Origin: UBA1672 sp033851915
GTDB lineage: Bacteria > Pseudomonadota > Alphaproteobacteria > Micavibrionales > Micavibrionaceae
Direction: 5' to 3'
Assembly: GCA_033851915.1 (NCBI GenBank)
Contig: JAWSVM010000003.1
Location: 545,559 to 609,558 of the forward strand
Length of the DNA: 64,000 bases
Shown piece after piece: positions 27,897 to 35,034 of the stretch (within the stretch, counting starts at the first letter, position 1; each line of letters opens with the position of its first letter). The notes beneath the pieces were generated by a model that saw only the letters and a list, made by a program, of their open reading frames with translations, had not been told where the DNA came from and made no database searches. Made by a program: the position numbers and the translations under genes.

Positions 27897-28721
27897 ATGG
27901 AAAAAATCGTAAAAGTTGACCAGCTTAAAATTGGTAACAAGCAGCCCTTAACAATTATTGCTGGCCCTTGCCAGATAGAGAGCAAAGACCACGCTTTTGA
28001 AATGTGTGAAGCGTTAAAGCAATTGACGCAGAGCATGGGGGTTCAATTCATCTTTAAAAGTTCATACGATAAAGCGAATCGTACATCAATTTCCGGTATC
28101 AGAGGCGTTGGAATTGATAAGGGGCTTCAAATTCTGTCCGATATTCGTGAGCATTTCGGCGTGCCTGTGATCACTGATGTTCATACGGAGGAACAATGCA
28201 CCCGCGCAGGCGAGGTTGTTGATGTTCTCCAAATACCAGCATTTTTGTGTCGTCAAACTGATTTGCTGATCGCTGCGGCGAAAACCGGAAAGGCTATTAA
28301 TATCAAAAAGGGACAATTCCTTGCGCCTTGGGATATGAAGAACGTCGCTCAAAAAGTTGCGGATAGCGGCAATGACAACATTATGTTGTGCGAACGCGGC
28401 GCGAGCTTTGGGTATAATACATTGGTTTCTGATATGCGCTCCTTACCGATTATGAAGGAAACGGGCTACCCTGTGATTTTTGATGCAACGCATTCTGTGC
28501 AGCAACCGGGCGGACTTGGTGGATCATCAGGCGGTGATCGCACGATGGTGCCTGTGCTTGCGCGCGCGGCTGTGGCGATCGGTGTGGCTGGTGTTTTCAT
28601 TGAAACGCACCAAGATCCTGATAATGCGCCTTCTGATGGCCCGAATATGATCACGTTGAGCGAAATGCCTGCGCTTCTCGAAACATTGATGAAATTTGAT
28701 AAGCTGTCTAAATCGTGTTAG
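27897..28721 (+). CDS. kdsA: 3-deoxy-8-phosphooctulonate synthase (KDO-8-P synthase)
   Basis: It condenses PEP with arabinose 5-phosphate to KDO-8-P for the lipopolysaccharide core. At 274 aa it is a normal family member. Motifs include IAGPCQIESKDHAF, FKSSYDKANRTSISGIRGVG (residues 51-70), KGQFLAPWDMKNV and DATHSVQQPGG. It works with the lipid A genes at the start of the window. No UniqueSD was seen beyond an A-rich leader. Confidence 0.97.
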   Translation: MEKIVKVDQLKIGNKQPLTIIAGPCQIESKDHAFEMCEALKQLTQSMGVQFIFKSSYDKANRTSISGIRGVGIDKGLQILSDIREHFGVPVITDVHTEEQCTRAGEVVDVLQIPAFLCRQTDLLIAAAKTGKAINIKKGQFLAPWDMKNVAQKVADSGNDNIMLCERGASFGYNTLVSDMRSLPIMKETGYPVIFDATHSVQQPGGLGGSSGGDRTMVPVLARAAVAIGVAGVFIETHQDPDNAPSDGPNMITLSEMPALLETLMKFDKLSKSC

Positions 28722-28754
28722 AATGGTAGTATCAATCAGCAGGAGGCTGAAGTT

Positions 28755-29171
28755 ATGCCGCGTATAGCCGGATCATCGCAATACCTAAATCAAGCGACCC
28801 TCGCGAATAAGCAGGGGTCTACCTACGTGCCTGCGGATATTCTGTCGTTGAGCAGTTCTGCCAGTTTATTGGATGCAGGGCGGAGAACAGCCGTCTCCGG
28901 TATTGGTATCTCAGCAAGAGCGCGTCAGCTTAATAATCAGATTATAGCCAATAATTCATCATCCTATAATAAGCTTTTTTCACTTGCAGGTGGTGCAAGT
29001 GCAACAACCGCTGCTGCGCAAATACAAATTGCAGGTCTTGCTTCAACGGCATTAACCTCACGTAGCGTCACACTTCAGGATGATGGCTCCTTCTCAAGTA
29101 GTTTCTTTGATGTTGATGATGGCTCTGTCGCAAGTAGTGCTCTTGGCACAGAAGTTGATGAAACGGCCTAG
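28755..29171 (+). CDS. Hypothetical Ala/Ser-rich protein
   Basis: I do not recognise this 138 aa protein. It has an excellent ribosome site (AGGAGG at 28741-28746, 8 nt before the ATG), so it is very likely translated. The composition is low in charge and rich in Ala, Ser, Leu and Thr. The middle (SARARQLNNQIIANNSSSYNKL, about residues 55-76, then SLAGGASATTAAAQIQIAGLAS) could form helices, reminiscent in composition of flagellin-like or secreted filament proteins, but no motif proves it. There is no signal peptide. It lies 33 nt after kdsA and before eno, probably in the kdsA transcript. Confidence 0.75.
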   Translation: MPRIAGSSQYLNQATLANKQGSTYVPADILSLSSSASLLDAGRRTAVSGIGISARARQLNNQIIANNSSSYNKLFSLAGGASATTAAAQIQIAGLASTALTSRSVTLQDDGSFSSSFFDVDDGSVASSALGTEVDETA

Positions 29172-29292
29172 CCTCCGTTCTTGCTTTCACAAAATAAATC
29201 TCTCTTTTCCCTTTATTTTTCTGCATTTTTCGCTAAAACATCTTACATAAGATTTTTGCTCGTACTCGGAGCACCGCAAAAGGACAGAAAAT

Positions 29293-30579
29293 ATGACCGC
29301 CATTATTGATATTCATGCACGCCAAATCCTCGATAGCCGTGGAAACCCAACTGTTGAGGTTGATGTTCTGCTGGAAAGCGGTGCAAAAGGGCGCGCGGCT
29401 GTGCCTTCAGGTGCCTCTACAGGTGTGCATGAAGCGGTTGAGCTTCGTGATGGTGATAAGAATATGTATCTTGGTAAAGGCGTTCAAAAGGCCGTTGATT
29501 TCGTGAATACAGAAATTTACGAGAACCTTATCGGCGCAGATGCGGAAGAGCAAATGCACATTGATCAAGATATGATTGATCTGGACGGTACAGAAAATAA
29601 AGGCCGTCTTGGAGCAAATGCGATCCTTGGTGTTTCTTTGGCGGTTTCCAAGGCAATGGCGGATGAACTGGATATGCCGCTCTATCGCTATATTGGCGGT
29701 ATATACGCACACACATTACCAACCCCGATGATGAATATCATCAATGGCGGCGCGCATGCGGATAATCCCGTTGATATTCAGGAATTTATGATTATGCCTG
29801 TTTCCGCGACAAGTTTCAGTGAAGCTCTACGTATTGGCTCAGAGATTTTCCATGCGCTTAAAAAGCAACTCTCCGATGCGGGCTATAACACTAATGTCGG
29901 TGATGAAGGCGGTTTCGCGCCTGCGGTTAAATCTTCTGACGAAGCCCTTGATTTCATCATGAAATCTATCAAGGCCGCGGGATATAAGCCGAAAGATGAT
30001 GTGGTGATTGCACTGGATTCTGCGTCGACTGAATTCTATAAGGACGGTAAATACGAATTGGAAGGCGAGGGAAAATCCCTGACCTCCGCAGAGATGATTG
30101 CCTATTATGAAGACCTCTGCGCGCGTTACCCTATTGTTTCTATCGAAGATGGTTTGGCCGAGGATGATTGGGACGGCTGGACGGCTCTAACCGCTGCGCT
30201 TGGTGATAAAATCCAGATTGTCGGTGATGATTTGTATGTTACAAATGCAAAGCGTCTAAAGCGTGGTATTGAGGAAAAAGCAGGCAATGCGGTTCTGGTG
30301 AAGGTTAATCAAATCGGCACATTGACGGAAACGCTTGAAACAATCGAAATGGCGAAAAAGGCTGGTTTTGGTATTATCCTTTCCCATCGTTCAGGTGAAA
30401 CGGAAGATTCAACAATTGCTGATTTGGCTGTTGCGACAAATGCAGGTCAAATCAAGACAGGTTCACTTTCGCGTTCTGACCGCGTTGCCAAGTATAACCA
30501 GCTTCTCCGTATTGAAGAGCAATTAGACTCATCAGCCAAATATGAAGGCAAGGGTTTCTATCGCGCAGACTTAAAATAA
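29293..30579 (+). CDS. eno: Enolase
   Basis: It converts 2-phosphoglycerate to phosphoenolpyruvate, and in many bacteria also binds RNase E. At 428 aa it is typical. Visible motifs are ARQILDSRGNPTVEVDV near residue 9, GANAILGVSLAVSKA, NVGDEGGFAP with the catalytic glutamate, SIEDGLAEDDWDGW, and ILSHRSGETEDSTIADLAVA near residue 365. Its position after pyrG/kdsA and before ftsB and pdhA is standard for the class. Confidence 0.98.
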   Translation: MTAIIDIHARQILDSRGNPTVEVDVLLESGAKGRAAVPSGASTGVHEAVELRDGDKNMYLGKGVQKAVDFVNTEIYENLIGADAEEQMHIDQDMIDLDGTENKGRLGANAILGVSLAVSKAMADELDMPLYRYIGGIYAHTLPTPMMNIINGGAHADNPVDIQEFMIMPVSATSFSEALRIGSEIFHALKKQLSDAGYNTNVGDEGGFAPAVKSSDEALDFIMKSIKAAGYKPKDDVVIALDSASTEFYKDGKYELEGEGKSLTSAEMIAYYEDLCARYPIVSIEDGLAEDDWDGWTALTAALGDKIQIVGDDLYVTNAKRLKRGIEEKAGNAVLVKVNQIGTLTETLETIEMAKKAGFGIILSHRSGETEDSTIADLAVATNAGQIKTGSLSRSDRVAKYNQLLRIEEQLDSSAKYEGKGFYRADLK

Positions 30580-30616
30580 AAAATATACGTGTAATCCGAA
30601 TAAACGTTTAATTTTT

Positions 30617-30625
30617 TGCTATAAT
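30617..30625 (+). promoter_or_regulatory. Possible extended -10 promoter before the YqgE-like gene
   Basis: TG-C-TATAAT (TATAAT at 30620-30625) is a perfect extended -10 element in the gap after eno. No good -35 is seen at 17 nt. A transcript starting about 7 nt downstream would begin at or next to the ATG at 30633, i.e. it would be leaderless. That fits the absence of a ribosome site in front of this gene. The AT-rich setting makes chance a real alternative. Confidence 0.35.
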
Positions 30626-30632
30626 CTATTCT

Positions 30633-31202
30633 ATGGATATGCAGAGATTAAAAAGCGCAAAAATATATTTTCTGTTGGCGATGCTCTTCTTCGCTTTGCC
30701 TAGTGTTTTGGGCTTTTATAAGGGGCATACCGGAAAAATACTGATTGCGACGGAGCGGTTAAGCGATGACCCGCATTTTGAGCAAACTGTTATCTATATA
30801 TTCGATCACTCTGTTTGGGGTGCGCGGGGAATAATTTTAAATCAGGCTCGACCATTGCCTGATTTAAAGGAACGTTTGTTTAAAGACCAAAATGTCATGT
30901 TTTATCAGGGCGGTCCGGTTTCGTTTCCTTCAATGCGCTTTGTTGCCGTGGATAGGTTGAGGGCAATATCATACTGGCGTACTCAAAATTTATATGTTGT
31001 TCCATATAAGAAATTTAAGAAATTATTCCCTGAGCATGCTGAACGCGGTTTTGATATTTATCTGGGCTACGCCGGATGGCGCACTGGACAATTGGAAAAA
31101 GAGATACGTAACGGGATGTGGCGTGTTGGCGAGTATTCCCCTGAGATCCTTGATAGTGCGATGAGGCAAGGCCTGTGGGCTGACTTGTCGAAAAATAATT
31201 AG
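30633..31202 (+). CDS. YqgE/AlgH (UPF0301) family protein with an N-terminal membrane segment
   Basis: The 189 aa protein carries the family pattern: GKILIATERLSDDPHFEQTV, DHSVWGARGIILNQ, FYQGGPVSF and YLGYAGWRTGQLEKEI. The biochemical role of YqgE/AlgH is not settled. Unusual here is a hydrophobic stretch at residues 12-29 before the domain, which reads as a signal anchor; the family is otherwise expected in the cytoplasm. No ribosome site is visible and a second ATG lies two codons in. It sits between eno and the ftsB-like gene. Confidence 0.85.
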   Translation: MDMQRLKSAKIYFLLAMLFFALPSVLGFYKGHTGKILIATERLSDDPHFEQTVIYIFDHSVWGARGIILNQARPLPDLKERLFKDQNVMFYQGGPVSFPSMRFVAVDRLRAISYWRTQNLYVVPYKKFKKLFPEHAERGFDIYLGYAGWRTGQLEKEIRNGMWRVGEYSPEILDSAMRQGLWADLSKNN

Positions 31203-31337
31203 AAAAATGGCAATATTAAAAAAGTGAATCAAATGAGTCACTTACTTCACCTTGTTCTTTTTATGTTCACGTTAAGCTATTGACACGAATAGGTTTTTTA
31301 ACTTGATCCACAGGGCAAAATATGATTCTATACGCCT

Positions 31338-31649
31338 ATGGATACTTTAAGAGACATTCGAATGACTTTGCATGGCAAAATACCGCTTTTTGTCGGGCTT
31401 TGCTTGTGTCTTTATTTCTCTTATCACACCGTTTCAGGGCAGCGTAGTTATGCACGTCTTTCGACGTTAACGTCTGTGTCTCATGAAAAGCAACAAACAT
31501 TAGGTGTCTTGACGCAGGAAAAAGAGGCGGTTCAGGTGAAGGTTGTGCGGATGCGCCCAGGCTCTCTTTCCGCTGATATGCTTGAGGAACGCGTGCGTTT
31601 TGTTCTTGGTTATAAGCATCGAGATGAGATCGTAGTTCTTGGGCATTAA
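31338..31649 (+). CDS. ftsB: FtsB/DivIC-type septum formation initiator protein
   Basis: A 103 aa bitopic protein with one N-terminal helix (about residues 14-32). It is followed by a short heptad-like region rich in Q, E and K (VSHEKQQTLGVLTQEKEAV) and the closing MLEERVRFVLGYKHRDEIVV, which matches the conserved end of the FtsB/DivIC family (ERARxxLGxxxxDE). FtsB works with FtsL and FtsQ at the division site. Its place between eno and pdhA is the same as in many Alphaproteobacteria, where the gene is annotated as a septum formation initiator. The sequence family is poorly conserved, so position adds weight. Confidence 0.82.
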   Translation: MDTLRDIRMTLHGKIPLFVGLCLCLYFSYHTVSGQRSYARLSTLTSVSHEKQQTLGVLTQEKEAVQVKVVRMRPGSLSADMLEERVRFVLGYKHRDEIVVLGH

Positions 31650-31802
31650 ATGCTACAATGTCTTAAAATTTCTTTATATTACAATATGTTGCACCGCACA
31701 AAAACGGCTTTTTTCACTAGTAATGCCGTGTAAAATGGTGTAGCACATTCTATATATATTCGAATAGCTTTGATGTGTTCGGCATCAGGAGGAAATAAAT
31801 CT

Positions 31803-32852
31803 GTGGTAGCATCTAAAACAAAGAAAAAATCGGCACCTAAGAAAGCCTCTCAAAAGGCTCCGAAAAAGGCCTCTGGTAAAACTGATAAGGCAGCATTAGA
31901 GCAACTTAAAAAGTTCTATTACGATATGCTTATGATCCGTCGCTTTGAAGAAAAAGCAGGGCAGCTTTATGGCATGGGCTTGATTGGCGGGTTTTGTCAC
32001 CTTTATATCGGGCAAGAAGCCGTTGTTACAGGCATCAGCTCCGTACAGGAGCCTCAGGATACGGTTGTAACCTCTTATCGTGATCATGCGCATATGTTGG
32101 CGTGTGGGATGGACCCCAAGGGGATTATGGCAGAATTGACAGGACGCATTGATGGATATTCCCGCGGCAAGGGCGGTTCCATGCATATGTTTTCTCTGGA
32201 AAAGAACTTCTTTGGTGGCCACGGTATTGTGGGCGCGGGGACATCTATTGGCGCAGGCCTAGGTTTTGCGCATAAATATAAGGGCGATAACGGTGTCGCC
32301 GTTGCTTATATGGGCGATGGAGCCTCTAACCAAGGGCAGGTTGCTGAATGTTATAATATGGCCGCATTGTGGGATCTACCTGTTCTGTTCGTTATCGAAA
32401 ATAATCAATATGGTATGGGAACAAGTGTCTCTCGTTCTTCTGCTGGCCAATTATACCGCCGTGGTGAAGGTTATGGTATTCCGGGCGAGCAAGTGGATGG
32501 CATGGATGTCTTCGCTGTTCAAAAGGCCGCGGAACAAGCGTTGGGCTATATTCGTTCCGGTAGCGGGCCTTATATTCTGGAGGTGATGACCTATCGTTAT
32601 CGTGGTCATTCCATGTCCGATCCTGCGAAATACCGCAGTAAGGAAGAGGTTTCGACCATGAAAACGGAGCGTGACCCGATTACGCAAGTAAAAGATATGT
32701 TGCAACAGCAAGGTATTGAAGAAGCGGAACTTAAGCAAATTGATAAGGATATCAAAGCAATCGTAGGTGAAGCGGCTGAGTTCGCCCAAGCAAGTCCCGA
32801 ACCGCATATTGATGAGCTTTGGACAGATATTTTAGTGGAGAGAACGTCGTGA
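31803..32852 (+). CDS. pdhA: Pyruvate dehydrogenase E1 component, alpha subunit
   Basis: With PdhB it decarboxylates pyruvate and passes the acetyl group to lipoyl-E2. From GTG 31803 the protein has 349 aa. I chose this start because AGGAGG (31787-31792) sits 10 nt upstream; an in-frame ATG at 31773 (or TTG 31770) would put that site inside the coding region. A Lys/Ala-rich leader of about 30 residues precedes MIRRFEEKAGQLYGMGLIGG. TPP binding is seen in YMGDGASNQGQVAECYNMA with a downstream ENNQYGMGTS. The phospho-loop region YRYRGHSMSDPAKYR is present. The stop overlaps the next small gene by 4 nt. Confidence 0.95.
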   Translation: MVASKTKKKSAPKKASQKAPKKASGKTDKAALEQLKKFYYDMLMIRRFEEKAGQLYGMGLIGGFCHLYIGQEAVVTGISSVQEPQDTVVTSYRDHAHMLACGMDPKGIMAELTGRIDGYSRGKGGSMHMFSLEKNFFGGHGIVGAGTSIGAGLGFAHKYKGDNGVAVAYMGDGASNQGQVAECYNMAALWDLPVLFVIENNQYGMGTSVSRSSAGQLYRRGEGYGIPGEQVDGMDVFAVQKAAEQALGYIRSGSGPYILEVMTYRYRGHSMSDPAKYRSKEEVSTMKTERDPITQVKDMLQQQGIEEAELKQIDKDIKAIVGEAAEFAQASPEPHIDELWTDILVERTS

Positions 32853-33016
32853 CTAATAAAGGCCAACCCTTGCAAGGTGAGTTTATTCCTGCATCAGAGC
32901 CAGATGAAGACGACGCCGTTATGAAGAGCGTTAAGCGTATGATCCAAGAGGGTGAAGCAAAAGAGAATGCCATTGAAGGTGAATTTACGGTTCTTGAACC
33001 CGATGCGCCACAGTAA
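32849..33016 (+). CDS. Small acidic protein between pdhA and pdhB
   Basis: A 55-residue reading frame that begins with GTG overlapping the pdhA stop (GTGA), a coupling arrangement that supports translation. The product (TNKGQPLQGEFIPASEPDED near the start, FTVLEPDAPQ at the end) is strongly acidic with no Cys, no membrane segment and no motif I know. The repeated phrases GEFIPASEPDED and GEFTVLEPDAP suggest a small internal duplication. An alternative ATG at 32819 would overlap pdhA more. Its place between E1 alpha and E1 beta suggests an accessory or regulatory peptide for the complex, which is inference only. Confidence 0.65.
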   Translation: MTNKGQPLQGEFIPASEPDEDDAVMKSVKRMIQEGEAKENAIEGEFTVLEPDAPQ

Positions 33017-33042
33017 TTGATATTAGAAATAGGTTTTATAAC

Positions 33043-34479
33043 ATGCCAACACAAATTTTAATGCCCGCACTATCGCCAACAATGACCGAGGGGAATTTGG
33101 CCAAATGGCTAAAATCCGAAGGGGATGCCATCGAGTCCGGTGATGTGATTGCGGAAATCGAAACAGATAAAGCCACGATGGAGGTCGAGGCCGTTGATGA
33201 TGGTATCCTTGGTAAGATTCTCGTCAGTGAAGGTACGGAAGGTGTTCCTGTTAATTCACCAATCGCAATTCTTTTGCAAGAGGGCGAAAGCGTGGATGAT
33301 ATTGGTGATACGTCTGCTGCTGTTATTCCTGCGCCCTCCAATGATGATGCTGTTGCTGAAGTGGTAAGTGCGCCTGTTCATACATCTGCCGATGTAGAGC
33401 AAGCCGCGGGTGCGATCATTGAAAATCGTGATATTCTTTATGCACAAGGCAAAGTGATTGAGCCACCGCCCTTTGATGAAGCATCCTTTACTGACACAAT
33501 TAACCAAACTGTCCGTGACGCGTTGCGTGATGCTATGGCGGAAGAAATGCGCGCCGATGATCGTGTTTATCTGATGGGCGAGGAAGTCGCGGAATATCAG
33601 GGTGCATATAAGATTTCCCAAGGTCTATTGGATGAATTTGGCGCACGCCGCGTGATTGACACACCTATCACCGAGCATGGTTTTGCCGGTATGGCTGTTG
33701 GTTCTGCGATGAACGGTTTGAAGCCAATTATCGAATTCATGACGTGGAACTTTGGTATGCAGGCGATTGATCACATTATCAATTCTGCGGGTAAAACGCT
33801 TTATATGGCGGGTGGAAAGCTCGGTTGTCCGATTGTTTTCCGTGGGCCAAATGGTGCTGCATCTCGCGTGGGCGCACAGCATTCCCAGTGTTATGCCAGT
33901 TGGTATGCACATGTGCCGGGCTTAAAAGTCGTTGCTCCATGGTCGGCTGCAGATGCGAAGGGCTTGATGAAGGCCTCTATCCGTGATCCGAACCCAATTA
34001 TTTTCCTTGAAAATGAAATGATGTATGGGCAGAGTTTTGACGTGCCGACATCTGAAGATTTTGAAATTCCGATTGGGCGGGCAAAGATTGAGCGTGCAGG
34101 TGCGGATGTAACCATCGTTGCTTACTCCATTATGGTTGGTAAAGCATTAGAAGCCGCCACTGAACTTGCGGAGCAGGGCATTGACGCGGAGGTGATAAAT
34201 CTTCGTACTATTCGTCCGCTTGACCGTTGGACAATCCTTGAAAGTGTCAAGAAAACAAATCGTATCGTATCAGTGGAAGAGGGCTGGCCTTTCGCGGGTA
34301 TCGGCGCAGAAATCGCTGCACTTTGCGGAGAACATGCCTTTGACTATCTGGATGCACCTGTCACACGTGTTTGCGGTGCAGATGTGCCAATGCCGTACGC
34401 GGCTAATCTGGAAGACTTGGCCTTGCCGAAACCTAAGGATATCGTGAATGCAGTAAAAAAAGTTTGTTATGCTGATTAA
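33043..34479 (+). CDS. pdhB: Pyruvate dehydrogenase E1 component, beta subunit, with N-terminal lipoyl domain
   Basis: Residues 1-80 form a lipoyl domain with the modified lysine in EIETDKATMEVEA (K43). A linker follows to about residue 145, then the transketolase-like beta subunit: EEVAEYQGAYKISQGLL, DTPITEHGFAGMAVGSAM and EFMTWNFGMQAIDHIINSAG (about 231-250). The lipoyl-E1beta fusion is characteristic of alphaproteobacterial PDH. The lipoyl domain is closely similar to that of PdhC encoded 2 kb downstream, so gene conversion between the two is possible. Lipoylation would depend on LipA, encoded at 40.3 kb. Confidence 0.96.
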   Translation: MPTQILMPALSPTMTEGNLAKWLKSEGDAIESGDVIAEIETDKATMEVEAVDDGILGKILVSEGTEGVPVNSPIAILLQEGESVDDIGDTSAAVIPAPSNDDAVAEVVSAPVHTSADVEQAAGAIIENRDILYAQGKVIEPPPFDEASFTDTINQTVRDALRDAMAEEMRADDRVYLMGEEVAEYQGAYKISQGLLDEFGARRVIDTPITEHGFAGMAVGSAMNGLKPIIEFMTWNFGMQAIDHIINSAGKTLYMAGGKLGCPIVFRGPNGAASRVGAQHSQCYASWYAHVPGLKVVAPWSAADAKGLMKASIRDPNPIIFLENEMMYGQSFDVPTSEDFEIPIGRAKIERAGADVTIVAYSIMVGKALEAATELAEQGIDAEVINLRTIRPLDRWTILESVKKTNRIVSVEEGWPFAGIGAEIAALCGEHAFDYLDAPVTRVCGADVPMPYAANLEDLALPKPKDIVNAVKKVCYAD

Positions 34480-34501
34480 TAAGATTAAGTCTGGAGATAT
34501 T

Positions 34502-34984
34502 ATGACTAGATTACTTAAATATACATTATGCCTTATGCTGGCATTTTCTGTCTTTGCACCCTATTCGTATGCGGAAACTGCGGGATCACTCAAAAAAATG
34601 AGAGACAGTCAGGTGGAAAGAATAGAAAAAATGAAGGCTGATCGTTGCAAAAAGCGTGAAAATGCAACCCTTGGAATTAGGCTTACTCGCACAGCTGGCA
34701 GTTTTAAGGAGCTAAGTGATTATGTTCAAAAGACAAAAGATACTGTTGTCGAAAAGGGCAAATTGTTGGGTATAGATGACCTGTTTTCTAGAAATGAAAA
34801 CTTTTCCATACGTTCGGCGAATAATTATCGTTCTACGGGGAATGAAGGTCAGTATAATTTGAGCGGTAATTTGAGTTTTGAAACAAAGATGATTGATAAG
34901 GCGATTGAGCTGGCAGAATTAATGAGTGAAATGGATTATAATACGACCTATAATCACACGATGAGCCAGCCGCGTTGTAATTAA
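34502..34984 (+). CDS. Hypothetical secreted protein between pdhB and pdhC
   Basis: From the ATG at 34502 (GGAG 5-6 nt before it) the product is 160 aa. An in-frame start at 34469 would lie inside pdhB and lacks such a site. Residues 1-23 form a signal peptide with cleavage likely after SYA. The mature part is highly charged and helix-prone, with two cysteines, one after the signal peptide (ADRCKKRE) and one at the very end (QPRCN), that could form a disulfide. I do not recognise a family. A periplasmic protein inside the gene run of a cytosolic enzyme complex is unexpected. Confidence 0.78.
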   Translation: MTRLLKYTLCLMLAFSVFAPYSYAETAGSLKKMRDSQVERIEKMKADRCKKRENATLGIRLTRTAGSFKELSDYVQKTKDTVVEKGKLLGIDDLFSRNENFSIRSANNYRSTGNEGQYNLSGNLSFETKMIDKAIELAELMSEMDYNTTYNHTMSQPRCN

Positions 34985-35034
34985 TATTTTGAATTAAACT
35001 ATGATTAAAACTTTAGAATGAACGGGTATCACTA

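Noticed and set aside
29240..29257. Inverted repeat ATCTTACATAAGAT followed by T residues before eno
   Set aside because: The stem is only 5-6 A/T-rich pairs with a tiny loop, too weak to call a terminator.
31224..31246. Hairpin AAGTGA / TCACTT after the YqgE-like gene
   Set aside because: Short stem with no T-run after it; it may be chance in AT-rich DNA.
31770..31802. ATG/TTG start for PdhA ahead of the AGGAGG
   Set aside because: It would bury the ribosome site inside the coding region; the GTG at 31803 has proper spacing.
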